DNA from: Methylobacterium sp. E-045
GTDB lineage: Bacteria > Pseudomonadota > Alphaproteobacteria > Rhizobiales > Beijerinckiaceae
Assembly: GCF_022829685.1 (NCBI RefSeq)
Contig: NZ_JAKSYE010000122.1
Coordinates: forward strand, 124,001 to 188,000
Reading direction: 5' to 3'
DNA length: 64,000 bases
Made by a program: the position numbers and the translations under genes. Below, in pieces: positions 56,531 through 64,000 of this stretch (position 1 is its first letter; every line of letters starts with the position of its first letter). Under the pieces are notes generated by a model, which saw nothing but the letters and a program-made list of their open reading frames with translations, had not been told where the DNA came from and did not search any database.

Positions 56531-57958
56531 TTAAGCCGCCGCTGCCGGTGCGCGAACGGCTTGCTCGTATCGTGTCTGAGGCACGGAACGGAGATCCCTG
56601 CCGAAGCGCCAGACCAGGAGCAGCGCCGTTGCACCAAAGCCTATGCACAGGCCGAACCAGACACCTGGAGCTCCCCAATCGAGGCCGCGCCCGCAAGCAG
56701 CCATCGCCGGAATTCCGATCAGCCAGTACCCGATGAAGGTGCTCGTCAAACCGGATCTTGTGTTTCCGAGACCGCGAAGAAGCCCGATGCAGAGGTTCTG
56801 CGAGCCCTTGAGGAATTGGTGGGCGATCGCGAACCACAGCAGCACGCGCGCCGTGTCGCTGACCGCAGCGTCGCCGTTCTCACCCAGAAAGGGTCGTAGA
56901 ATGGCTTGGGGTGCGAGCACGTAGGCGAGTCCGATCAGCGTCATGGCGCCGAAGCTGATGATGAAGGTACGTCTGGCGAGGGCGGCGATCTCTTCGTGCC
57001 GACCTCGACCGGCCGTGCGGCTCACCAAGATGGAGGCCCCCTGCGAGAGTCCGATGTTGAGCTGGTAGACGATATAGGCAAGCTGGTTCACGACGTTGGA
57101 GGCTGCGAGCGCCGCGGCCCCGAAGGTACCGACCAGCATCGTCGCGATGGACGTAATCGCGGCTTCGGACCCATAGGTCAGGGCGATCGGTCCGCCCAGT
57201 CTGGCGATCGTCATCACGGTCGCCCGATCCGCCTTCCACCCATCCAATGCGAGCAGGTCGCGCAGGATGGGGTCACGCCGGACGATCCGCAGATAGACGA
57301 CGAAACTCCAGAGCTGGACGAACGTGGTCGAGATCCCGATGCCCGCGACCCCGAGTTGGGGCAAGCCTATCCAACCGTAGATGAAGGTGGCGTTCAATGC
57401 GGCGTTGACCGCGATGGACGCTATCGTCACCCCAAGCAGTGAGCCGGCACGGCGCATGCCGACGGCGAACTGGCGGAGAACGTTGAGCCACAACATGGGC
57501 AGGAGCCCAGGCGCCAGCGCCAGCATGACGGGCCGGGCGATGGCGACGACCTCGGGCGGTTGCCCGAACCAAGGCAATGCCCAGCCGAAGGCGATCAGCG
57601 CAGTGCCGGCCGCAACGCCGACGATCGTCGCCAGCAACATGGCTGCACGCAGGAGGTTCCTGACTTCGTCGCGGGTGGCCTCGTCAGGCGACGACGTGCC
57701 GGTCCTCTTTTCTCCGCGGCCGACAGCACCCGCGATAAGGTTTCCGAGACCTGTCACCGTGCCGACACCCATGGTGCGGAGCTGGTTGTAGAGCAGCAGC
57801 GCGAGCCCGCCGGCCGCTATGGCGTCGATGCCGATGAGCCCCATCATCAGCAGGTCGGTGCTGGTCAGGGCGACCTGGGCGAACTGGATGCCGGCGATGG
57901 GTGCGGCGAGGCCGAGGATCTCGCGATAGGGTTCGAGGCGCCTGGACATGGCACTCAT
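56531..57958 (-). CDS. MATE-family exporter
   Basis: A 475-residue inner-membrane antiporter with twelve transmembrane helices in two similar halves (LGLAAPIAGIQFAQVALTST; MTIARLGGPIALTYGSEAAI), typical of NorM/MATE proteins. It is the last gene of the SbnB-H-A-like operon and its ATG overlaps the SbnA-like stop (ATGA). That makes it the probable exporter of the pathway product, where staphyloferrin B clusters use an MFS exporter. Confidence 0.93.
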   Translation of the reverse strand: MSAMSRRLEPYREILGLAAPIAGIQFAQVALTSTDLLMMGLIGIDAIAAGGLALLLYNQLRTMGVGTVTGLGNLIAGAVGRGEKRTGTSSPDEATRDEVRNLLRAAMLLATIVGVAAGTALIAFGWALPWFGQPPEVVAIARPVMLALAPGLLPMLWLNVLRQFAVGMRRAGSLLGVTIASIAVNAALNATFIYGWIGLPQLGVAGIGISTTFVQLWSFVVYLRIVRRDPILRDLLALDGWKADRATVMTIARLGGPIALTYGSEAAITSIATMLVGTFGAAALAASNVVNQLAYIVYQLNIGLSQGASILVSRTAGRGRHEEIAALARRTFIISFGAMTLIGLAYVLAPQAILRPFLGENGDAAVSDTARVLLWFAIAHQFLKGSQNLCIGLLRGLGNTRSGLTSTFIGYWLIGIPAMAACGRGLDWGAPGVWFGLCIGFGATALLLVWRFGRDLRSVPQTRYEQAVRAPAAAA

Positions 57959-59019
57959 CCCACGGCTGCCCGCAAGGGCTGGGACACGAGGCGCCTCGAG
58001 TCATCGAAGGCCATGAAGAGACGGTGCAGACGCTGGTGTGCCGGCTCGTTCAGGAGATGGCGCTCGCGCAACCACGCGTCGTCGAAGACCGTATCGAGGT
58101 ACTTTTCGCCCGCGTCGCAGGCCAGGACCACGACGGTGCTGCCAGGTTCGACGAGGGCCAGCCGCCTCAGAGCGACATGGATCGCGGCACCGGCGGTGCC
58201 GCCCAACAGCAACCCCGTGCGGCGGGCGACGACGCGAGCGGCCGTGAAGGCGTCGATGTCCGTGACGGTCAAACCCTCGTCGATGAGGGAGTGGTCAACG
58301 TTGGGGCCGACCTCGAAGCCCCCCGGGGCTCCGGCTCCAGTCTGCCGATACGGACCGGGCGGCCCACCAAAGATGATCGAGCCCACAGGCTCCACACCGA
58401 TGGAGGTCACACGCGAGCCGAGACGACGCAGCTCCGCGACAGTGCCGCACAGCGTGCCCCCGGTCCCGACCGCGCCGACGAGATAATCGACGTCGGTTTC
58501 GAGATCGCGCAGCAGCTCCGCCGCCAGGCCGGCGTAGCCCCTGTTGTTGTTCGGGTTGTGGTGCTGGTCCGGCCAGAAAGCACCGGTGGTGCGTGCGATC
58601 TCGCCGGCGATCCGACGCCGCTCGATCGTACTCGGCTTATCACCCTGGCCCTCGACGAAGACCAGTTCGGCACCCATCGCCTGCATGGCGCGGAGCTTGT
58701 CCCGAGTAGCATGACCATCGACGACGGCGGTGAACCGGTAGCCCCGTTCGATGGCCGCGAGGGCGAGCCCCAGGCCGGTGTTGCCCGACGTTGGCTCAAC
58801 GATGCGGCCGCCGGGCTTCAGCTTGCCCTCGCGCTCCGCGGCGAGGATCATCTCGCGCGCCATCCTGACCTTGCAGGATCCTGTCGGATTGAAATTCTCG
58901 AGCTTGAGCAGCAGGCGAGCGCCCGAGCCAGTACGGGTGAGTTCCAGTAGTGGTGTCGAACCGATCAATTCGGCGCTCGTCCGCGCGATCCGTTCAGCGC
59001 CGAAAGGTGTATGTTTCAC
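57955..59019 (-). CDS. SbnA-like PLP enzyme (cysteine-synthase fold)
   Basis: A 354-residue fold-type-II PLP enzyme. The PLP Lys is K50 in NPTGSCKVRMAREMI, and the phosphate loop is GAVGTGGTLCGTVAELRRLG. VEPTSGNTGLGLALAAIERG is the substrate Asn-loop. Context and layout match SbnA, which joins O-phosphoserine and glutamate to give ACEGA, the source of 2,3-diaminopropionate. The GTG start overlaps the upstream stop by four bases. Earlier in-frame codons lie inside the decarboxylase gene. Ordinary cysteine synthase is the alternative, but the neighbours argue against it. Confidence 0.85.
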   Translation of the reverse strand: MKHTPFGAERIARTSAELIGSTPLLELTRTGSGARLLLKLENFNPTGSCKVRMAREMILAAEREGKLKPGGRIVEPTSGNTGLGLALAAIERGYRFTAVVDGHATRDKLRAMQAMGAELVFVEGQGDKPSTIERRRIAGEIARTTGAFWPDQHHNPNNNRGYAGLAAELLRDLETDVDYLVGAVGTGGTLCGTVAELRRLGSRVTSIGVEPVGSIIFGGPPGPYRQTGAGAPGGFEVGPNVDHSLIDEGLTVTDIDAFTAARVVARRTGLLLGGTAGAAIHVALRRLALVEPGSTVVVLACDAGEKYLDTVFDDAWLRERHLLNEPAHQRLHRLFMAFDDSRRLVSQPLRAAVG

Positions 59020-60353
59020 TGGTCGATCCTCCAGGTGAACTGCTGATCCCGCCTGCTCACGACGATTTTTGGCGGCAGGGAGAGCTGGTGAAACTCGCTT
59101 TCGTTCTTGTCCATCTGATAGCCGGCGGTATTGACGTAGATCATTAAGTCTCCTGAGCGCGGCTCCGCTGGAAAGGAGACCTTCCGCCAAGTCAATACGT
59201 CGTATTCCATGCAACTCGACCCGCCGATGGCAGCCCTGATAGGCACCTGGGGCCGTTCAGGTCCCCGTTGCACCAAGATCGGCGAGGGGAGGAACTCACT
59301 GTTCTTCCATTGCTCAGACAGACTCATGCTGAGCCCGGCAACGGTGACGATGCCGTGCTCGTCGTTGCGCTTGAACCCCTGGACAGGGAATACCGACATG
59401 CCCGCGCCATCGAGGAGAGCGCGTCCCGGCTCCGCGTAGAGCTGAACGTCCGCGGCGATCATCCGGGTGGCGAGGGTTTCACCGCGGTCCTGGGTCCTCA
59501 GTATGGCGTCGAGCATCGCCGCCCCGGTCGGTGACTGATGATAGGGATAGAACCGGTCGAAGCGCTTTCCAGCATGAAACAGCGCAGGATCCGCTTGGTC
59601 CTGGAAGGCGCGCCAATCATCCTCGTCGACATAGCTGCAGGCGAACCCGCCGCCGATCGAAACGGCTGAGCATGGGAGACCCAGGCCGACGCGGACCTCT
59701 CGGCACCGCTCGACCAGGATCGCGGCCAACTCAGCCCTGGGCTCGACAGCATAGCCGTCGAGGTGAAACGAGAAGCCCTCCATTGTGAGATGTGATCGCA
59801 TCCCAGCGCAACGGCGCAGGGCCGCGCCGAGGTCGTCCTCGTTCAGACCAAAGCGGCTGTCAGTCGCCTTGGGAGGCAGGACCCGCAGGAGGATTCGGAG
59901 GGGAGCGCCGTCCTCGGCGACCGCGATGGCGCGCTCGAGCTCATCGAGGGCATCGATGGCGACAATGGCCCCATGGCGATACGCCAGCCACAGCAGATCG
60001 TTGCTTTTGGCTGCGCCGGTCACGCCGATGTCGGTTCCGCGTACGCCGTTCGCGAGAGCGTGCGCGAATTCGGGCTCGCTGGCGACGTCGACGGAACCAC
60101 CTTGGCGCGCGGCCTCCCGCATCCATGCGCCGGCTTTATTCGCCTTCTTGCCGAAATATACCCGGCCCGGCACCCTCCTGTCCCGGAGCACCTTCGAGAA
60201 GGCCCGAAGGTTGTCCGCGAAGCTCTCGGGATTAATGATGTGGAACGGGCCGCCGGCGACGTGGGCGATGGCATCGAGTAGCGCCGCGTCTTGTCGGAAG
60301 GCGACGGCCCAAGCTCGTTCATGGGCCCGCATGGAGCCAGGTTTCAGCTCCAC
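59016..60353 (-). CDS. SbnH-like PLP-dependent decarboxylase (fold type III)
   Basis: A 445-residue decarboxylase of the ornithine/diaminopimelate (alanine-racemase-fold) group. The PLP Lys is K70 in VYFGKKANKAGAW. FSFHLDGYAVEPRAEL and SIGGGFACSY are the His and Gly-rich PLP loops. AEPGRALLDGAGMSVFPV is the conserved Glu-Pro-Gly-Arg. SSCMEYDVLTW includes the catalytic Cys region. In staphyloferrin B synthesis SbnH decarboxylates a citryl-diaminopropionate intermediate. A GTG start overlaps the SbnB-like stop by ten bases; ATG 60332 is an alternative. Confidence 0.87.
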   Translation of the reverse strand: MELKPGSMRAHERAWAVAFRQDAALLDAIAHVAGGPFHIINPESFADNLRAFSKVLRDRRVPGRVYFGKKANKAGAWMREAARQGGSVDVASEPEFAHALANGVRGTDIGVTGAAKSNDLLWLAYRHGAIVAIDALDELERAIAVAEDGAPLRILLRVLPPKATDSRFGLNEDDLGAALRRCAGMRSHLTMEGFSFHLDGYAVEPRAELAAILVERCREVRVGLGLPCSAVSIGGGFACSYVDEDDWRAFQDQADPALFHAGKRFDRFYPYHQSPTGAAMLDAILRTQDRGETLATRMIAADVQLYAEPGRALLDGAGMSVFPVQGFKRNDEHGIVTVAGLSMSLSEQWKNSEFLPSPILVQRGPERPQVPIRAAIGGSSCMEYDVLTWRKVSFPAEPRSGDLMIYVNTAGYQMDKNESEFHQLSLPPKIVVSRRDQQFTWRIDQ

Positions 60354-61339
60354 AGCTCGATCCTCCTGCCGCGACCGGCGGCGATCGCCCGTGTGGCGAG
60401 CGCATGGGCGATCGGGATGTCTGTGATGATCATGCCGCTGCTGAAGGCGAAGACACGGTCTGATTGGGTGTGACGGCTGGCTTTGAGCCCGCTCACGATA
60501 TCGGGCAGTTCGGCATCGATGCGTGGCGCCCCGTCAGGGCCGGCGAGGCGCTTGCCAGTGACACCGAGCTGGCCCGTGTTCGTCGCGACCGCGTAGTCCG
60601 CCTCACGTAGTGCGCCGCTCTCGACGCCCTTGCTTGCGACGGAGATCAGGAGTCCTCCGGGCTTGAGCCAAGCGGTCTGCACTTTCGGATGGGCGGCTCG
60701 ACCCGACGCCACGACGACGATATCTGCCTCCGCGACCGCCGCCGGGACGTCGTCCACCCGCTCGATCCGCCGCTCCGGGAAGTAGCTCAGGAAGACCTCC
60801 TGGGTGGCTCGGATGCCTTCGGGATGGGTGCCAAAGAAGCGCAAGGTCTGCAGCTGCGGCATCGCCGTCAGCAAGTAGGGCAGCGTGTTCAGGCCCTGTG
60901 CGCCGGTACCGATCATCAGCGCCGAGCGCGCATCGGCCTTGGCGCAATGCTTGGCGATGATGGCCGTGGTGGCTGGCGTTCGCGTGCCACCGACCCGGTG
61001 GCAGTCCATGAAGGCAAACGGCAATCCCGTCGTGTCGTCGTAGAGACTGATCGTCGTATAGTATTTCTCTGCACTGTCACTGCCCTGACGATACGAAGTT
61101 TTGAAGCCGAGGTGTTGGAGCGCTCCGTCGTAGCCAAGCATGGAGTAGGAGACGGCGTCCCGTCGATCATCCGGTAATGGCATCATCAGCTTGGTCGGGC
61201 ACCGGGATGCACCGTCTGCGAAGGAGCGGTAGGCGTCCTCGACCAAACCGATGGCATCCGCAGGCGCCAGAACGATGTCGGCCAACTCCGAGCGTGTCAG
61301 TATGTGAAGGGCAGGCGTGCGGAGATAAGCTTTCGTCAT
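60344..61339 (-). CDS. SbnB-like dehydrogenase (ornithine cyclodeaminase family)
   Basis: A 331-residue NAD-dependent enzyme of the ornithine cyclodeaminase / mu-crystallin family. Markers are PTKLMMPLPDD, FKTSYRQGSDSAEKYYTTIS, GGTRTPATTAIIAKHCAKAD, and the Rossmann motif ALMIGTGAQGLNTLPYLLTA. SbnB oxidatively splits ACEGA into 2,3-diaminopropionate and 2-oxoglutarate. Adjacency to SbnA- and SbnH-like genes supports that role over ornithine cyclodeamination. It begins 125 bases after the SbnI-like stop. Confidence 0.88.
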   Translation of the reverse strand: MTKAYLRTPALHILTRSELADIVLAPADAIGLVEDAYRSFADGASRCPTKLMMPLPDDRRDAVSYSMLGYDGALQHLGFKTSYRQGSDSAEKYYTTISLYDDTTGLPFAFMDCHRVGGTRTPATTAIIAKHCAKADARSALMIGTGAQGLNTLPYLLTAMPQLQTLRFFGTHPEGIRATQEVFLSYFPERRIERVDDVPAAVAEADIVVVASGRAAHPKVQTAWLKPGGLLISVASKGVESGALREADYAVATNTGQLGVTGKRLAGPDGAPRIDAELPDIVSGLKASRHTQSDRVFAFSSGMIITDIPIAHALATRAIAAGRGRRIELWS

Positions 61340-61463
61340 GGCTTTCGTTTCTCCTGCAAATTTGGCGATTCGGCAAACAACGCTACTATCGATGGGCTAT
61401 TTCGACAGGAACAAAGCAACAATGCGAAAGTATTCTACTCGCAGTGAGTCTTTACGTATTAAA

Positions 61464-61892
61464 TCATCGATGCACTGAACCCGCCCGAAGTTGGCTCAGC
61501 GTTATATCGCACCGTGGCAAGGGTATCTTAGCGACGTGTCGCGTGGTCTTGCTTGGAAACACCCGGCCCTCTCTGACCATATCAAATATGATTTCGGGTG
61601 TGATCAGCTCCCCTGTGCGCCAGGGGAAGACCTCCATGTCTGAATATCTCAGAAAAACAACTGGCAACAATCTTAGGCGCTGTCGTCGCGCCACCGCTCG
61701 ACGGTGATGGCCGTCCATAACGAAGACGCCGTCTGCGTGAGCGAGAACCGGATGTTTCCACGACCCGGCAGATAGGATTTCTTGTTCGACCTGCTCGACT
61801 CTGCCGGGCTCGGTTTCCTCGGTTGGGATCAAGATATCTGGATCAATCAATTGGATAGTCACGCATCGATCATCGGTTATGATCATCAGCAT
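61464..61892 (-). CDS. SbnI-like ParB/sulfiredoxin-fold protein
   Basis: A 142-residue protein with a ParB/Srx-type core: VTIQLIDPDILIPTEETEPG, VEQEILSAGSWKHPVLAH, and the signature VFVMDGHHRRAVARR (D60-R64). SbnI of Staphylococcus has this fold and phosphorylates free L-serine to O-phosphoserine, the SbnA substrate; it can also act as a regulator. The gene has visibly lower G+C and more A/T third positions than its neighbours, suggesting recent transfer. ATG 61892 has GGGGA just upstream; an ATG 12 codons earlier is possible. Confidence 0.82.
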   Translation of the reverse strand: MLMIITDDRCVTIQLIDPDILIPTEETEPGRVEQVEQEILSAGSWKHPVLAHADGVFVMDGHHRRAVARRQRLRLLPVVFLRYSDMEVFPWRTGELITPEIIFDMVREGRVFPSKTTRHVAKIPLPRCDITLSQLRAGSVHR

Positions 61893-62168
61893 TTTCCCCG
61901 AATCATTTTGACATTCCAAGAATTGCATAGTGCTATTGATTTTTCAACATGGATTTACAAGTGTATATTTGAATTTGTTCAAAAAAATATAAAAGTAAAA
62001 ATGCAATGCGAATCATGTGCCTGTAAATCTGCGCTTGGGTAGTCAGGAATTAGACTATTTCCTAAGCGCACATATCTCGCGCATGAGCCATCGAGCGCCG
62101 CCCAATATTCAGGCTGCTGCGGGATCTGTGTGTGACGTCGCGATGACCTGATACGGCCGCTCCGCCTT
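61893..62168. other. A/T-rich promoter region of the SbnI/B/H/A-like genes
   Basis: The 276 bases between the SbnI-like gene and the ABC ATPase are the most A/T-rich stretch of the right end (about 61920-62060). They contain TTAGA-CTATTT-CCTAA at 62051-62066 with partial dyad symmetry, reminiscent of iron-regulatory sites but not a consensus Irr, RirA or Fur box. No gene is seen. Confidence 0.45.
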
Positions 62169-62978
62169 CTACTTATCGTCGAGACGGTGCGCCTGCGCCG
62201 TCGGATCGAGGGTGAGGTCGAGATGCCATGCGCCCGACGGCTCGACCTGCACAAAGCGACCCGTTACACGGAACGCCTGCTCCACGAGACCGCTCACGGC
62301 GAGATCGTTTGCGGTGCCTTCGAACATGAGGCGGCCGGTGTCGAGGAGTACGATCCGATCGGCCACCGCCATCGCCTGATCGATGTCGTGGATCGCCATC
62401 GCCACAGTGATGCCGCGCTCGCGGCTGAGGCGGAGAAGGAGATTAAGGATCTCGACCTGATGGCCTATGTCGAGGAACGAAGTCGGTTCGTCGAGCAGGA
62501 GAATGTCGGCCTCCTGCGCCAGAGCGGTCGCGATCCAGGCGCGTTGACGCTCGCCGCCCGACAGCGCATGCAGGGGGCGGGCGGCCAGCGCAGCCAAGCC
62601 AGTGCTCTCCAGCGCCCATTGGACGGCCTCAATGTCCACCGGGCGATAACCGCGCAGCAGGCCGACATGGGCGAATCGACCCTGAAGAACGAGCCGCTCG
62701 ACGGTCATTTCCTCCGGAGCGATGGGCTGCTGCGGCAGGAAAGCAAGGCGCTGGGCGAGCGCGCGGCGGCGGATCGTCCTGAGTGGACGGCCGTGTATCT
62801 CGACCGTCCCAGCATTCGGCGTGATCAACCCGGCGAGCGCGTGCAGCAGCGTACTCTTGCCTGACCCGTTCGGCCCGATGAGGGCGTGGATCGCGCCCTG
62901 CCGTAGTGCGAGGCTGACACCCGCGATCGCCGTGTGACGACCGTAGGCGAGGCGGAGATTGGTACAACTGAGCGGCAT
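62169..62978 (-). CDS. Fe-siderophore ABC transporter ATPase (FecE/FhuC type)
   Basis: A 269-residue ABC ATPase with Walker A (ALIGPNGSGKSTLLHALAG), Q-loop (FLPQQPIAPEEMTVERLVLQGRF), signature LSGGERQRAWIATALAQ, Walker B (ILLLDEPTSFLD) and H-switch (IHDIDQAMA). The order and the spacer GR(F/Y)xHxGLL are typical of ferric-siderophore and haem importers. It follows the permease by five bases. Confidence 0.93.
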   Translation of the reverse strand: MPLSCTNLRLAYGRHTAIAGVSLALRQGAIHALIGPNGSGKSTLLHALAGLITPNAGTVEIHGRPLRTIRRRALAQRLAFLPQQPIAPEEMTVERLVLQGRFAHVGLLRGYRPVDIEAVQWALESTGLAALAARPLHALSGGERQRAWIATALAQEADILLLDEPTSFLDIGHQVEILNLLLRLSRERGITVAMAIHDIDQAMAVADRIVLLDTGRLMFEGTANDLAVSGLVEQAFRVTGRFVQVEPSGAWHLDLTLDPTAQAHRLDDK

Positions 62979-62983
62979 AGCGG

Positions 62984-63991
62984 TCACGGAAGGCGGCGCA
63001 GGAGGATGATCAAGGCGGGTGCGCCGAGGATCGCCGTCACAACCCCGACCGGGATCTCCTCTGTCCCGCCCACGAGACGGCCGAGGAGGTCGGCTGCGGT
63101 GACGAGCGCCGCGCCGAGAATGGCAGTCAACGACAGTACGAGCCCCGGTCGCGCCCCGGCGGCGGCCCGGGCGACGTGCGGGACCACCAGACCCACGAAC
63201 GCAAGCGGGCCAACCACCCCGACCGCGCTGGCCGCCAATCCGCAGGCGAGGACCAGGACCAGCGTGAAGTAGGGTCCATAGGCGAGGCCCATCGCGCGCG
63301 CTGTGGAAACCTCGAAGCCGAGGAGGTCGACCGGGCGCCGCACCAGAGATAGGGCGATGACACCGACGGTCGTGAACGGCGCGAGGAAGGCAACGTCGTC
63401 CCAACTTCGGGCGTAGAGGCTGCCGGACAGCCATTGCAGTAGGATCTCGATGCGGGATGTGCCCCAGCCGGCGATGATACCGACGGCGAGCGCCTGGAGT
63501 ACGGCTCCCACCGCGATGCCGCACAGCGTCACCCGGAGCGGGCCGATGTCGTGACGCAGCGCCAGAAAGTACACGGTAAGACCCGTGAGTACGCCGCCGC
63601 CCAGCCCGACCGCGGGCAGCCAAGCCTCCGGCAAAGCGTAAAGGCTGTCCTGCCCCGGTGCGCCGCCGTAGACCGAGACGAGCAGGAACACCGTCACTGC
63701 GAGCGTCGCGCCCTGCGAGACGCCGATGATGGATGGGTCGGCAAGGGGGTTCCGGGTGATGGCTTGGAGGAGGAATCCCGCCAGAGCAAAATGCGCTCCG
63801 ACCAGCATGCCGGTCAGCACGCGGGGAAGGCGCAATTCGCCGACGACGAGTTGCGCAAGTCCAGATCCGCGCCCAGCCAGTACTTCAAACACGTCGGCTG
63901 GTGCGACATCGACGGTCCCTAGGAACACCGCGAGCCCGAAGAGCGCTGTGCAGGATGCCGCGATGGCCAGGGCCGGTATGATCCGCCTCAC
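62984..63991 (-). CDS. Fe-siderophore ABC transporter permease (FecCD family)
   Basis: A 335-residue permease with about nine to ten transmembrane helices. FecCD markers are ELRLPRVLTGMLVGAHFALA, ITRNPLADPSIIGVSQGATL and PLAFVGLVVPHVARAAAGAR. The start is GTG 63991, within a GTGA overlap with an upstream stop at 63988-63990, so another gene, probably a second FecCD permease, ends there and continues beyond the right edge. The binding protein and receptor are not in the window. The cluster probably imports a ferric or other metal chelate. Confidence 0.93.
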   Translation of the reverse strand: MRRIIPALAIAASCTALFGLAVFLGTVDVAPADVFEVLAGRGSGLAQLVVGELRLPRVLTGMLVGAHFALAGFLLQAITRNPLADPSIIGVSQGATLAVTVFLLVSVYGGAPGQDSLYALPEAWLPAVGLGGGVLTGLTVYFLALRHDIGPLRVTLCGIAVGAVLQALAVGIIAGWGTSRIEILLQWLSGSLYARSWDDVAFLAPFTTVGVIALSLVRRPVDLLGFEVSTARAMGLAYGPYFTLVLVLACGLAASAVGVVGPLAFVGLVVPHVARAAAGARPGLVLSLTAILGAALVTAADLLGRLVGGTEEIPVGVVTAILGAPALIILLRRLP

Positions 63992-64000
63992 GGCCGTCTG

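Noticed and set aside
61990..62025. A Fur-like box (AATGCAATGCGAATCATG) upstream of the SbnI-like gene
   Set aside because: Only partial resemblance to a Fur consensus and no clear dyad; the A/T-rich context makes such matches common.
1..64000. CRISPR arrays, tRNA and rRNA genes, prophage modules
   Set aside because: No regularly spaced repeats with spacers, no tRNA-like T-loop sequences and no rRNA motifs were seen. The holin-type protein is a chromosomal family member without phage neighbours.

Overview
The window is high-GC DNA from an alphaproteobacterium, most likely a member of the Methylobacteriaceae. The best single clue is a 29-residue PqqA peptide that, from memory, is nearly identical to the Methylobacterium one. 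FlbT, direct-repeat GTTC-N7-GTTC LexA boxes, HWE histidine kinases and strong G/C bias at third codon positions agree with this. No rRNA, tRNA, CRISPR array or phage module was seen.

Region by region. 1-6100: a surface-polysaccharide type group (membrane protein fragment, glycosyltransferase, cupin-like protein, CelD-type GNAT acyltransferase) and an LLM-class flavin monooxygenase. 6100-15500: mixed chromosomal genes, namely a DUF892 ferritin-like stress protein, a shikimate-dehydrogenase-like enzyme, an orphan pqqA with a structured leader, a LysR/aldo-keto reductase pair, several very small proteins, an SOS-boxed divergent promoter, rsgA and phosphoglycerate mutase. 15500-28100: a holin-like membrane protein, dinB with its own LexA box, then a dense signalling stretch: single-domain receiver, GAF/PAS/HWE kinase, Crp/Fnr regulator, a second HWE kinase, and a NarL-type response regulator with a HisKA kinase. 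Within it lie a BBE flavoprotein, a purine or pyrimidine deaminase and a membrane ABM protein. 28200-32700: M20 peptidase, HAD protein, kinase-like protein and AraC regulator. 32700-37300: a giant flagellin with seven internal repeats, then flbT. 37400-46000: an EamA exporter interrupted by one amber codon, a MetA-type outer-membrane protein, an AraC regulator, then a molybdopterin oxidoreductase / ferredoxin / ferredoxin-NADP reductase / moaA operon.

46000-51700 is a compact stressosome operon, transcribed leftward as rsbR-rsbS-rsbT-(GHKL+PP2C phosphatase)-(RsbT-like domain fused to a hybrid histidine kinase)-GAF protein. There is no sigma-B. Partner switching here appears to end in a two-component hybrid kinase.

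52000-55900 holds an ArsR/SDR pair and an XRE-type/SDR pair, each with a candidate operator in the divergent promoter. 55900-64000 is an accessory island that begins at a decayed IS701-type transposase. Transcribed leftward, it carries Fe-siderophore ABC permease and ATPase genes, an SbnI-like ParB/serine-kinase protein, SbnB-, SbnH- and SbnA-like enzymes and a MATE exporter. This looks like a 2,3-diaminopropionate-type metallophore pathway. No NIS synthetase is visible, although one could lie beyond the right edge.

Small-scale structure that the genes do not explain: a 51-bp dispersed repeat in three copies, twin identical 17-bp palindromes placed symmetrically in one divergent promoter, two LexA boxes, phased TGAGAC repeats upstream of flagellin, and several candidate operators.
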